Assembly (NCBI GenBank): GCA_003453555.1
Contig: DMLA01000242.1
Location: forward strand, 1 to 7,047
Length of the DNA stretch: 7,047 bases
DNA from: Chloroflexota bacterium
Lineage (GTDB): Bacteria; Chloroflexota; Anaerolineae; UBA7937
Reading direction: 5' to 3'
This document shows positions 1 to 5,650 of this stretch, in pieces. Both the position numbers and the translations under genes were made by a program. How positions within the stretch are numbered: the stretch's first letter is position 1; the number at the start of each line of letters is the position of its first letter. The notes beneath the pieces were generated by a model. The model made no database searches and had not been told where the DNA came from. It saw nothing but the letters and a program-made list of their open reading frames with translations.

Positions 1-647
1 TGGGGCCGGGGAAGATCCGCAACAGCAACGAATACTCGAACACTGCCCTGGTGATGCGCTATGGAGGCATACCGGTGAGGTTGGGGATCGCCAAGGATAG
101 GATAGAGGATATAAAGGCCAAGATCCGGGAGGGTCTGGAGGCCCAGGTTGATCTCTTCCTCACCTCGGCTGGGGTCTCAGTGGGTCAATACGACGTGGTG
201 AAGGAAGTTTTGGCCTCTGAAGGGGAGATCGAATTCTGGCAGGTATCTATGAAGCCGGGGAAGCCTCTGGCCTTTGGCCATATTCAAGGGGTACCCCTCA
301 TCGGGTTACCTGGAAACCCGGTCTCCGCCATGGTCTCCTTTGAGCAGTTCGCCAGGCCGGCGATCCTGACCATGCTGGGAAAAGAGGCCTTGGAGAAGCC
401 AGAGGTGGAGGTCATCGTCGATGAGGATGTGACAAACAGTGGTCGGCGGGGCTTCATGAGAGCCATAGTGACCAGGCAAGAAGATGGCTACCATGCTCGG
501 GTGGTGACCGGCCCCCGAGGTTCGGGGGTCCTCACCTCCATGGTGCGGGCCAATGCTCTTCTCATCGTGCCCGAGGGCACGACCCTGGTGAAAGCCGGTG
601 AGAGGCTGCGGGCCCAGATGCTTGACTGGCCAGAGGGTGTAGAATGA
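1..647 (+). CDS. moeA: Molybdopterin molybdenumtransferase MoeA, C-terminal part (5' end outside window)
   Basis: MoeA inserts molybdate into adenylylated molybdopterin in the cytoplasm, the last step of basic Mo-cofactor synthesis. The reading frame is already open at the first base (first full codon at 3) and begins with residues GKIRNSNEYSNTALV, typical of the MoeA MoCF-biosynthesis domain, so the GTG at 51 is internal and not the start. Family motifs visible are LTSAGVSVGQYD (variant of the usual TSGGVSVG-D), MKPGKPLAFG and LPGNPVSAMVSFE, followed by the small beta-rich C-terminal domain (roughly the last 75 residues, from PEVEV to the end). The N-terminal half of this roughly 400-residue protein lies upstream. 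The stop overlaps the mobB ATG by 4 bp (ATGA), implying translational coupling. No frame damage is seen. The domain-level identification is secure. A MoeA paralogue for tungsten insertion cannot be excluded from sequence alone. Confidence 0.95.
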   Translation, partial: GPGKIRNSNEYSNTALVMRYGGIPVRLGIAKDRIEDIKAKIREGLEAQVDLFLTSAGVSVGQYDVVKEVLASEGEIEFWQVSMKPGKPLAFGHIQGVPLIGLPGNPVSAMVSFEQFARPAILTMLGKEALEKPEVEVIVDEDVTNSGRRGFMRAIVTRQEDGYHARVVTGPRGSGVLTSMVRANALLIVPEGTTLVKAGERLRAQMLDWPEGVE

Positions 648-1306
648 TCCCCATCATCTCCGTCGTAGGGAAGTCCGAGGTCGGAAAGACGACGCTTCTC
701 GAAAAGTTGATCGCTGAACTGAAAACGAGAGGCTATCGCGTCGGGACCATCAAACACGATACTCATGGCTTCGAGATAGATAAGCCGGGGAAGGACTCTT
801 GGCGCCACGCCCAGGCAGGTAGCGATGCTGTTCTCATCTCCTCGCCGGAGAAACTGGCCCTCATCAAGCGGGTGGATAGGGAGAGGAGCCTCGATGAACT
901 CTTGGCCTACCTGGGCGACGTAGATTTGGTTCTCACGGAGGGGTACAAGAGCGGCGATAAGCTCAAGATCGAGGTCTCCCGCCAGGCTAGGGGCCAAGAA
1001 CTCCTCTGCCGCGAGGAGGAACTTCTAGCCCTGGTCACTGATCAACCCTTCGATTTGGATGTGCCCCAGTTCGAGCACGGTGATGTAGCAGGATTGGCCG
1101 ACTTAATAGAGAAGGAGTATCTGATGAGTCCCAAGAAAGAGAGAGTTTCCCTGGTGGTGGACGGGCGAGATATACCCTTGCGCACCGAGTTCGCTGCTGA
1201 GGTGGTGAAGGCGGTGGTGAAGGCTCTGGTCACCACTCTTCACGGCACAGAGGGAGCCAAAAGAATCATTATCACTCTGGAGAACGAAGGTGAGGGAGGG
1301 GAGTAG
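644..1306 (+). CDS. mobB: Molybdopterin-guanine dinucleotide biosynthesis adaptor protein MobB, with C-terminal extension
   Basis: MobB is a P-loop GTPase that assists MobA in attaching GMP to molybdopterin, giving the guanine-dinucleotide cofactor used by DMSO-reductase-type enzymes. The protein has 220 residues. The Walker A motif GKSEVGKT is at residues 9-16 directly after the first beta strand, TIKHD at 35-39, the GKDSWRHAQAGS segment at 49-60, LVLTEGYK at 95-102 and ALVTD at 129-133, all in MobB order. The core ends near residue 160. A further stretch of about 55 residues, with VSLVVDGRDIPLR at 168-180 and a helix rich in V, A and K, exceeds the usual length of about 165-175. Similar tails occur on MobB proteins of some anaerobes (recalled, not searched). 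The start is the ATG overlapping the moeA stop. The 3' end overlaps the next gene by 17 bp. No mobA is visible in the window. Confidence 0.93.
   Translation: MIPIISVVGKSEVGKTTLLEKLIAELKTRGYRVGTIKHDTHGFEIDKPGKDSWRHAQAGSDAVLISSPEKLALIKRVDRERSLDELLAYLGDVDLVLTEGYKSGDKLKIEVSRQARGQELLCREEELLALVTDQPFDLDVPQFEHGDVAGLADLIEKEYLMSPKKERVSLVVDGRDIPLRTEFAAEVVKAVVKALVTTLHGTEGAKRIIITLENEGEGGE
1279..1292 (+). promoter_or_regulatory. Ribosome-binding site and GTG start of the KorB-type gene
   Basis: GGAG at 1279-1282, inside the mobB coding end, lies 7 nt before the GTG at 1290-1292. This spacing favours GTG as the start. The nearest in-frame alternative, TTG at 1323, has purine-rich sequence only about 17 nt upstream, too far for normal initiation. 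Confidence 0.55.
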
Positions 1307-2081
1307 GCCCCCCCACTCAACATTGAAGGGTCTCCGCGCTGAGGCCTTTCCCACCCCTTTCTGCGCCGGTTGTGGTCATGGCATCCTCATGGGAGCCATT
1401 CTTAGAGCCATTGACAAGATAGGATGGCACCTGGATGAGATGCTCTTCGTCTCCGGCATCGGGTGCGCGGGCTGGATCCCCAGCCCCCATTTCGCGGCTG
1501 ACACGCTCCATACCACCCACGGGCGCCCCATCGCCTTCGCCACGGGGGCCAAACTCTTCCGGCCGGAACTGAAGGTGGTAGTCATCGGTGGCGACGGGGA
1601 TATAGCCTCCATAGGGGGCAATCATCTGATCCACGCCGCCCGGCGGAATATCGATTTGACGGTGATCTGTGCCAACAACCGCATCTATGGTATGACTGGG
1701 GGACAGGTCACCCCCACCACGCCTCAAGGGGCTTTCACCGTTACCACCCCCCAAGGCAACCCTGAGCCTCCCTTCGACCTCTGCCGCCTGGTTTTGGGAG
1801 CGGGGCCCCCCTATGGGCCCCGCCACACCGTCTATCATGTGAAGGCGCTGATCAATATCCTAACCCGGGCTCTGGAGCATCAGGGGTTCGCCTTCATCGA
1901 AGTATTGAGCCCCTGCCCCACTCAATACGGCCGCCGCAACGAACAGCCTACCCCCTGGGCGATGATGCAATGGCTGAAGGAAAACACCATCATCGTCAAG
2001 AGGGCGCTTTCTGAGGATATTGGGGACAAGATCATAATCGGCGAGTTCAACGACGCCGAGAGCCAGGCGCTCCTATTCTGA
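1290..2081 (+). CDS. korB: 2-oxoacid:ferredoxin oxidoreductase, beta subunit (KorB-type, 2-oxoglutarate or related substrate)
   Basis: This is the thiamine-diphosphate-binding subunit of a cytoplasmic ferredoxin-dependent oxidoreductase that converts a 2-oxoacid and CoA to acyl-CoA, CO2 and reduced ferredoxin. It has 263 residues. FCAGCGHG (24-31) carries C25 and C28. With C59 (GIGCAGW) and C209 (SPCPTQYGRRN), these are spaced like the four [4Fe-4S] ligands of related beta subunits. The ThDP/Mg motif is GDGD at 101-104 through NN at 129-130, followed by YGMTGGQ-TPTTP, characteristic of the KorB/VorB branch. HTTHGR at 74-79 is also conserved. The C-terminus stops soon after KIIIGEF and is slightly shorter than the common 270-290 residues, so a few terminal residues may be lost. 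It overlaps mobB by 17 bp. The alpha (KorA) and gamma partners are not adjacent on either side within the window. The exact 2-oxoacid cannot be decided from this subunit alone. Confidence 0.9.
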   Translation: MREGSRPPHSTLKGLRAEAFPTPFCAGCGHGILMGAILRAIDKIGWHLDEMLFVSGIGCAGWIPSPHFAADTLHTTHGRPIAFATGAKLFRPELKVVVIGGDGDIASIGGNHLIHAARRNIDLTVICANNRIYGMTGGQVTPTTPQGAFTVTTPQGNPEPPFDLCRLVLGAGPPYGPRHTVYHVKALINILTRALEHQGFAFIEVLSPCPTQYGRRNEQPTPWAMMQWLKENTIIVKRALSEDIGDKIIIGEFNDAESQALLF

Positions 2082-2230
2082 GAAGCGGAAATAAATAGAC
2101 CAGTCGTATGAAGCTGACTTCGAGATAGAGGCGCATTTCGTCAACCCATTAAAAGACCTTGACCCTGGTTGCCGATGAAAAGATAGAGCCTCTGTGGATA
2201 GAACCGCAACAATAGGCGTTGGGCTGGCTC

Positions 2231-2282
2231 AAAAAACCACAGGAAAGTAGGGCAGGTGTCGAACCCTGCCCTACTACTTTCC
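2231..2282 (-). terminator. Rho-independent terminator of mtnP (possibly acting in both directions)
   Basis: A perfect 11-bp GC-rich stem (AGTAGGGCAGG at 2246-2256 with CCTGCCCTACT at 2265-2275) encloses an 8-nt loop. It extends by 4 bp (2242-2245 with 2279-2282) beyond a 3-nt ACT bulge. On the - strand the stem is followed after 5 nt by a run of six T (A6 at 2231-2236 on the + strand). This fits termination of mtnP, whose stop codon lies about 60 nt upstream of the stem. On the + strand only TTT follows, so termination of the korB-type transcript there would be weaker. Confidence 0.75.
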
Positions 2283-2291
2283 ATAGCAGCA

Positions 2292-2319
2292 GAAGGGGAG
2301 TCGAACTCGACTCTCCTTC
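2292..2319. repeat. Strong 12-bp inverted repeat (hairpin) next to the terminator
   Basis: GAAGGGGAGTCG (2292-2303) pairs with CGACTCTCCTTC (2308-2319) across an AACT loop, giving 12 bp with one G-T wobble. Neither strand has a T run immediately after it, so it is not a textbook terminator. It could protect a 3' end, or be a second terminator that has lost its T tract. Its centre shares the bases GTCGAAC with the loop region of the neighbouring hairpin. Confidence 0.6.
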
Positions 2320-2343
2320 ATTATGCCATCGAAAAGCGCTTGA

Positions 2344-3210
2344 CTATTCTTCCAGGTACTTTCCTATGAGGAGTCCCAGGTCCTTCTTCGCCTTCTCCGG
2401 GATGCGGTCTTTGCTGGTGATGATAGCGCTCTGTAGGGCGGTGGGGCAGGGGCAGGTGCGAGCCTCGGGGATATTGGGGACGACTTTCTTGATGATCTTC
2501 TTGGCCCTCTTCACGTTCTTCACCAAGTTGTCTATCACCATCTCCACGCTCACCGGCTCCTCGCCTACATGCCAGACATCGTAGTCGGTCACGTTGGCCA
2601 GGACGGCGTAGCAAATCTCCGCCTCGCGGGCCAGTTTGGCCTCTGGCAGGACCGTCATGCCGATGATGTCCATCCCCCATTGGCGATAGATGCGCGATTC
2701 GGCTTTGGTGGAGAAAGCCGGTCCCTCCATGACCACAAAGGTCCCACCCTTGTGTACCTTGGCTCCAGTGTCCCGGGCCGCTTGGTATAAGAGCGCGCTA
2801 AGGTCGGGGCAGAAAGGCTCATCGAAGGAGATATGGGCCACTACCCCCCCGCCGAAGAAGGTGTTGATACGGCCCCTGGTGCGGTCGAAGATCTGGTCCG
2901 GGATAACCATATCCAAGGGGCGGATCTCCTCTTTCAGGCTCCCGCAGGCGCTAACGGCGATTATATGCTCCACGCCTAACGATTTCAGGGCGTACATGTT
3001 GGCCCGAGAGGGGAGTTCGGTGGGCATGATCCTATGCCCCCGCCCGTGGCGGGGCAGAAAGGCCACCCTTCGCCCCTCTAGGGTCCCGATGACGATGAGA
3101 TCGCTGGGCTCCCCAAAGGGGGTCTTCACCTTTACCTCTTCTACGTCGGTGAGCCCCTCTATCTCGTAGAGCCCGCTGCCGCCGATGACCCCTATCCTGG
3201 CCTTAGCCAT
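2344..3210 (-). CDS. mtnP: S-methyl-5'-thioadenosine phosphorylase
   Basis: This cytoplasmic enzyme cleaves methylthioadenosine, the by-product of polyamine synthesis, with phosphate to adenine and 5-methylthioribose-1-phosphate, opening methionine and adenine salvage. It has 288 residues, a normal length for the PNP/MTAP family. The phosphate-binding GGSG is at 10-13, LPRHGRGHR at 52-60, PTELPSRANMYALK at 63-76, SACGSL at 87-92, MEGPAFSTKAES at 161-172, IGMTVLPEAKLAREAEICYA at 183-202 and TDYD at 208-211. The aspartates of TDYD favour adenine over 6-oxopurines and so MTA over inosine or guanosine. A CPC pair at 253-255 resembles the C-terminal CXC seen in some archaeal MTAP II enzymes. The ATG is chosen because AGGAGG lies 5 nt upstream and a good promoter precedes it. 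It is preceded by a broken membrane gene and ends at a clear terminator, so it is probably monocistronic. No other mtn genes are present. Confidence 0.95.
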   Translation of the reverse strand: MAKARIGVIGGSGLYEIEGLTDVEEVKVKTPFGEPSDLIVIGTLEGRRVAFLPRHGRGHRIMPTELPSRANMYALKSLGVEHIIAVSACGSLKEEIRPLDMVIPDQIFDRTRGRINTFFGGGVVAHISFDEPFCPDLSALLYQAARDTGAKVHKGGTFVVMEGPAFSTKAESRIYRQWGMDIIGMTVLPEAKLAREAEICYAVLANVTDYDVWHVGEEPVSVEMVIDNLVKNVKRAKKIIKKVVPNIPEARTCPCPTALQSAIITSKDRIPEKAKKDLGLLIGKYLEE

Positions 3211-3215
3211 TTTTT

Positions 3216-3221
3216 CCTCCT
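3216..3221 (-). promoter_or_regulatory. Shine-Dalgarno site of mtnP
   Basis: On the - strand AGGAGG, a full match to the anti-SD core, is separated by AAAAA from the ATG at 3210. This is the strongest ribosome-binding site in the window and fixes the mtnP start. Confidence 0.85.
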
Positions 3222-3240
3222 ATCTGTGATCGCGAGAGAA

Positions 3241-3269
3241 AGTATAGCCCAGGTCTAGGCCTTTGGCAA
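3241..3269 (-). promoter_or_regulatory. Sigma70-type promoter of mtnP
   Basis: On the - strand TTGCCA (3264-3269, 5 of 6 to TTGACA), a 17-nt spacer and TATACT (3241-3246, 5 of 6 to TATAAT) form a near-consensus housekeeping promoter. Transcription would begin near 3233-3235, giving a short leader of about 24 nt before the ATG. I see no clear operator or riboswitch in so short a leader. The promoter sits just downstream of the broken membrane gene, so mtnP has its own expression signal rather than relying on the smpB operon. Confidence 0.7.
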
Positions 3270-3299
3270 GCGTGAAAGGCGGATTTCGGAGCCTGCGAT

Positions 3300-4003
3300 T
3301 TAGTACCAGATTTCATCTCCGGAAACCAGTTGATGGGGGGAAAGGAAGAGGAGGTACCAGCGAAAGTAGCCGAAAAAGGCCACCAGCGAGACACCTAGAA
3401 AGCACGGCTCGAGCCAGAAGAGGTTTTGGTATCGCCAAGAGCCCATGAGAGCACCTAGACCCTCCGCAGATAAGGGCAAGGTTATGGAGGCCAAGGTCAA
3501 GGCTGCTAGAGGGCTTCTGGAGCCCTCTAGGAGCCTCTTTAGGAGCCCTTTCGACCTTTTTCTGTATATATCCCGCATTCCAAGAGAAGCCAAAGGCCAG
3601 CGAAACCAGGGATGAGGGGTCCAGAGACATCCGTGTAGGGAAAGGCGAATAGGGGGAGGGTGAAGAGGATGGCTCCCACTGGTCCAGAGGCGGAAAGCAA
3701 GACGTTGCGCCACCTCTCGGGGAGGAGGGCCCTCTCGAACCCTTGGGTGAGGAGGGAAGCCAGCCGATACGATTCATAGAGGCGGGAAGACAAAAGCCCA
3801 GCCAATATAGAGCCCCAGGGCCAGGAGGGGGGTGGTAACGGCCAGGTAGCGGAGTATCTTGGTGACGGCGATCATCTGGAAGTCTAAAGAGAGGCCGAAG
3901 AGAGCGCTCCCGAGGCTCATTCCCAACATCTTTCTTTTGGGGCCCAGGCATAAGAGGCCACGAGGATAAGGAAGCCGAGGGCCAACTGGAGGCTACTTAC
4001 CAC
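3300..4003 (-). pseudogene. Frame-disrupted multi-spanning membrane protein of unknown family
   Basis: No single frame spans this region, but consecutive - strand frames encode hydrophobic protein end to end. Segment 1 starts at a GTG at 4003 (11 nt inside smpB) and reads a membrane helix with LALGFLILVASYAWA until a stop at 3917. Segment 2, in another frame, continues with LGMSLGSALFGLSLDF and LAVTTPLLALG to a stop at 3774. Segment 3, back in the first frame, runs from about 3808 with LSASGPVGAILFTLPLFAF to a stop at 3539. Segment 4, in the frame of segment 2, carries LAALTLASITLPLSAEGLG and VSLVAFFGYFRWYLLFL, ending in TAA at 3300. Joined, this makes about 230 residues with perhaps seven membrane helices. 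The switches fall near short homopolymers (CCCCAAAA, CCCCCC or GGGG, AAAAA). It is either a decayed gene or a gene with three single-base sequence errors. All neighbours are intact, which leans towards decay. I do not recognise the family. The true start is uncertain because no good SD precedes the GTG. Confidence 0.6.
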
Positions 4004-4460
4004 CCCTGGTTTTCCCGCGGCGCAAGGCCCGCTCCATCTCCCGCTGGGCCTCTCTCTCGGCGATATCCCGTCTCTTGTCGTAGAGCTTCTTCCCTCTGGC
4101 CAAGGCTATCTCCACTTTGACGTATCTATCCTTCAAGTATAAGCGTAAGGGCACGATGGTGTAGCCTTTCGCTTGCACCTTCCCTGCCAGGCGGTTTATC
4201 TGATACCGGTGGAGGAGGAGTTTCCGGTCTCTTTTGGGGCCGTGGCTTTGGCGACCGGCTTCTTTATAAGGGGCTATGTGAACGCCCACGAGCCAAGCCT
4301 CACTACCCCTGATCATGACGTAACTATCCTTAAGGTTGACCCGGCCAGCCCGGATCGATTTTATCTCCGTGCCGGTGAGGGCTAGCCCCGCTTCGTAGGT
4401 TTCATCGATGAAATAATCGTGGCGGGCCTTTCTATTGACAACGATAACTTTCTCTGTCAT
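3993..4460 (-). CDS. smpB: SsrA-binding protein SmpB
   Basis: SmpB binds the tRNA-like end of tmRNA and delivers it to stalled ribosomes, where trans-translation tags the unfinished protein and frees the ribosome. It has 155 residues, a normal length. VNRKARHDYFI at 8-18, GLALTGTEIKSIRAGRVNLK at 25-44, HIAPY at 61-65, the RKLLLHR region at 79-85 and GKKLYDKR at 123-130 match the family throughout. The basic tail of about 25 residues (131-155) corresponds to the part that enters the empty mRNA channel. The ATG overlaps the upstream protease stop by 4 bp (ATGA), with GGAG just 2 nt in front. It is very likely co-transcribed with the two S41 proteases. The tmRNA gene itself (ssrA) is not in the window. 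The 3' end overlaps the possible GTG start of the disrupted membrane gene. Confidence 0.97.
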   Translation of the reverse strand: MTEKVIVVNRKARHDYFIDETYEAGLALTGTEIKSIRAGRVNLKDSYVMIRGSEAWLVGVHIAPYKEAGRQSHGPKRDRKLLLHRYQINRLAGKVQAKGYTIVPLRLYLKDRYVKVEIALARGKKLYDKRRDIAEREAQREMERALRRGKTRGGK

Positions 4461-5650
4461 CTCTCCAGGTAATCGATGGCCAGTTCCAATTGAGGATCCA
4501 GGCCGCTAGCCAGATCTTCGTCGGTGATGTGGACCTCGACATCGGGGATGAGCCCCTCTCCCTCTATGAGCCGGCCGTGGGGGGTGAACCAATGGGCTAT
4601 GGTGATGCGTAAGCCTGAGCCATCGCTCAACTGGTGCTGAACTTGGACGGAGCCCTTGCCTACGGTCCTCTCACCGATGAGGATGCCTCTTCCGTAGTCC
4701 TGTATGGCTCCGGCAACTATCTCCGAGGCGCTGGCGCTCCCCCGATTCACCAGGACGACCAAGGGGATCTCCGTGGCCAGGCCGCCGCCTTGAGCCTCAA
4801 AATCTTCTTCTATATCTTTGCCCCTCTCGGACATGATGACGCCCTCGGCGATGAACTCACTCCCCACATCGATGGCCGCCGTAACCAGCCCACCGGGGTC
4901 ATCACGCAGATCTAGGATCAACCCTCGAGGGTCTTTAGCCAAGAGATCTATGAGGGCCGCCCTCAACTGCCGAGGGGCCTGGGAGTTGAACTCGTTTAGT
5001 TTGATATACCCTATCTCGCCCTTCAAGAGGTGGTACTCCAGGGTGCGGAGTTCGATCCGCTGACGCACGATCTCCACTTCGAAGGGCTCAAGAACGCCTT
5101 GCCGTCGGATGGTGAGATGGACCGTTGTCCCCTTCGGACCCCGGATGAGGCTGATAGCCTCTACGAGGTTCATCCCCCGTGTCTCCACCCCATCCACTTC
5201 CAAGACCAGATCTCCAGCCTTGAGCCCGGCCAGATCTGCAGGCCTCCCCGCTAGGGGCTCGACGATGACTAGATAGCCATCCTCGTTCATCTCTACCAAG
5301 GCCCCGATACCCTCGAAGGTTCCAGTGAGATCCTCGCGAATGATGGCCATATGCTCTGGGGTGATGAAGGCGGTATTTTTATCCTCTAGTGTGGAGAGAG
5401 CACCCCGGATAGCCCCATAGGTGAGTTCCTTAGAGTCGATGGGCCTTTGGTAGAACTCGTTCTCCACAATCCGCCAAGCTTCCCAGAAGACCCTGAACTC
5501 TTCCTCTAGGGCTGGTGGGGGCGCCATGCTCTTCTCCGCTATCACCGGGGAGACGAGGATAAAACCTGCTGTCGAGCCGGCAAGGTAGGAGGTAGCGATG
5601 ATGAAAACCATGAGCAGAGTGAATCCCGCGAGTTTGGCCGCTTTTGCCAC
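4457..5650 (-). CDS. S41A carboxyl-terminal processing protease (CtpA/Tsp family), second of a tandem pair
   Basis: This is a membrane-anchored, PDZ-containing serine protease with a Ser-Lys dyad that trims or degrades proteins from their C-termini outside the cytoplasm. It has 397 residues. Residues 8-36 form an uncleaved signal anchor (TLLMVFIIATSYLAG). The PDZ domain covers about 110-195, with FEGIGALVEM and AGLKAGDLVLEVDG. The peptidase domain follows, with GEIGYIKLNEF at 211-221 and LILDLRDDPGG at 244-254. The active-site segment is GSASASEIVAGA at 304-315, with nucleophile S307, lysine K332 25 residues later in VGKGSVQ, and Q336. All key residues are present. The GTG start shares one base with the TAG stop of the preceding protease and has GAGGGG 4 nt upstream. 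It is followed by smpB with a 4-bp overlap. It resembles the neighbouring protease but is clearly diverged. The natural substrates are unknown. Confidence 0.95.
   Translation of the reverse strand: MAKAAKLAGFTLLMVFIIATSYLAGSTAGFILVSPVIAEKSMAPPPALEEEFRVFWEAWRIVENEFYQRPIDSKELTYGAIRGALSTLEDKNTAFITPEHMAIIREDLTGTFEGIGALVEMNEDGYLVIVEPLAGRPADLAGLKAGDLVLEVDGVETRGMNLVEAISLIRGPKGTTVHLTIRRQGVLEPFEVEIVRQRIELRTLEYHLLKGEIGYIKLNEFNSQAPRQLRAALIDLLAKDPRGLILDLRDDPGGLVTAAIDVGSEFIAEGVIMSERGKDIEEDFEAQGGGLATEIPLVVLVNRGSASASEIVAGAIQDYGRGILIGERTVGKGSVQVQHQLSDGSGLRITIAHWFTPHGRLIEGEGLIPDVEVHITDEDLASGLDPQLELAIDYLER

Larger units (their letters stand above)
2082..2343. other. Convergent intergenic region without a recognisable gene
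   Basis: This is the gap between the stop of the + strand korB-type gene and the stop of the - strand mtnP. Bases 2082-2230 are more AT-rich than the flanking genes, every frame is interrupted by stops, and I recognise no protein remnant or RNA gene in them. Bases 2231-2319 hold two hairpins described separately. An open frame starting near 2219 exists but runs over the hairpins and then antisense into mtnP, so it is not a credible gene. Confidence 0.7.

Noticed and set aside
488..997. 169-residue open frame on the - strand across moeA and mobB
   Set aside because: It lies antisense to two clearly conserved genes, shows no family motif, and is the usual mirror frame of GC-rich coding DNA.
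1317..1838. 173-residue open frame on the - strand across the KorB-type gene
   Set aside because: It is fully antisense to a conserved gene and has a low-complexity G, P and R-rich composition typical of a shadow frame.
2242..2319. tRNA or tmRNA (ssrA) 3' end on the - strand, suggested by GTTCGAC motifs
   Set aside because: The stem and loop do not form a 5-bp T-stem with a 7-nt loop, no acceptor, anticodon or D arm can be built, and no CCA or tag reading frame is visible.
2690..3169. 159-residue open frame on the + strand across mtnP
   Set aside because: It is antisense to an unmistakable mtnP and has no ribosome-binding site or recognisable domain.
3313..3951. 212-residue open frame on the - strand as a single intact gene in the smpB-mtnP gap
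   Set aside because: Its translation is rich in P, R and S with poor hydrophobic order, whereas the two other - strand frames over the same bases give coherent membrane helices. It is the third, non-coding frame of the broken gene.
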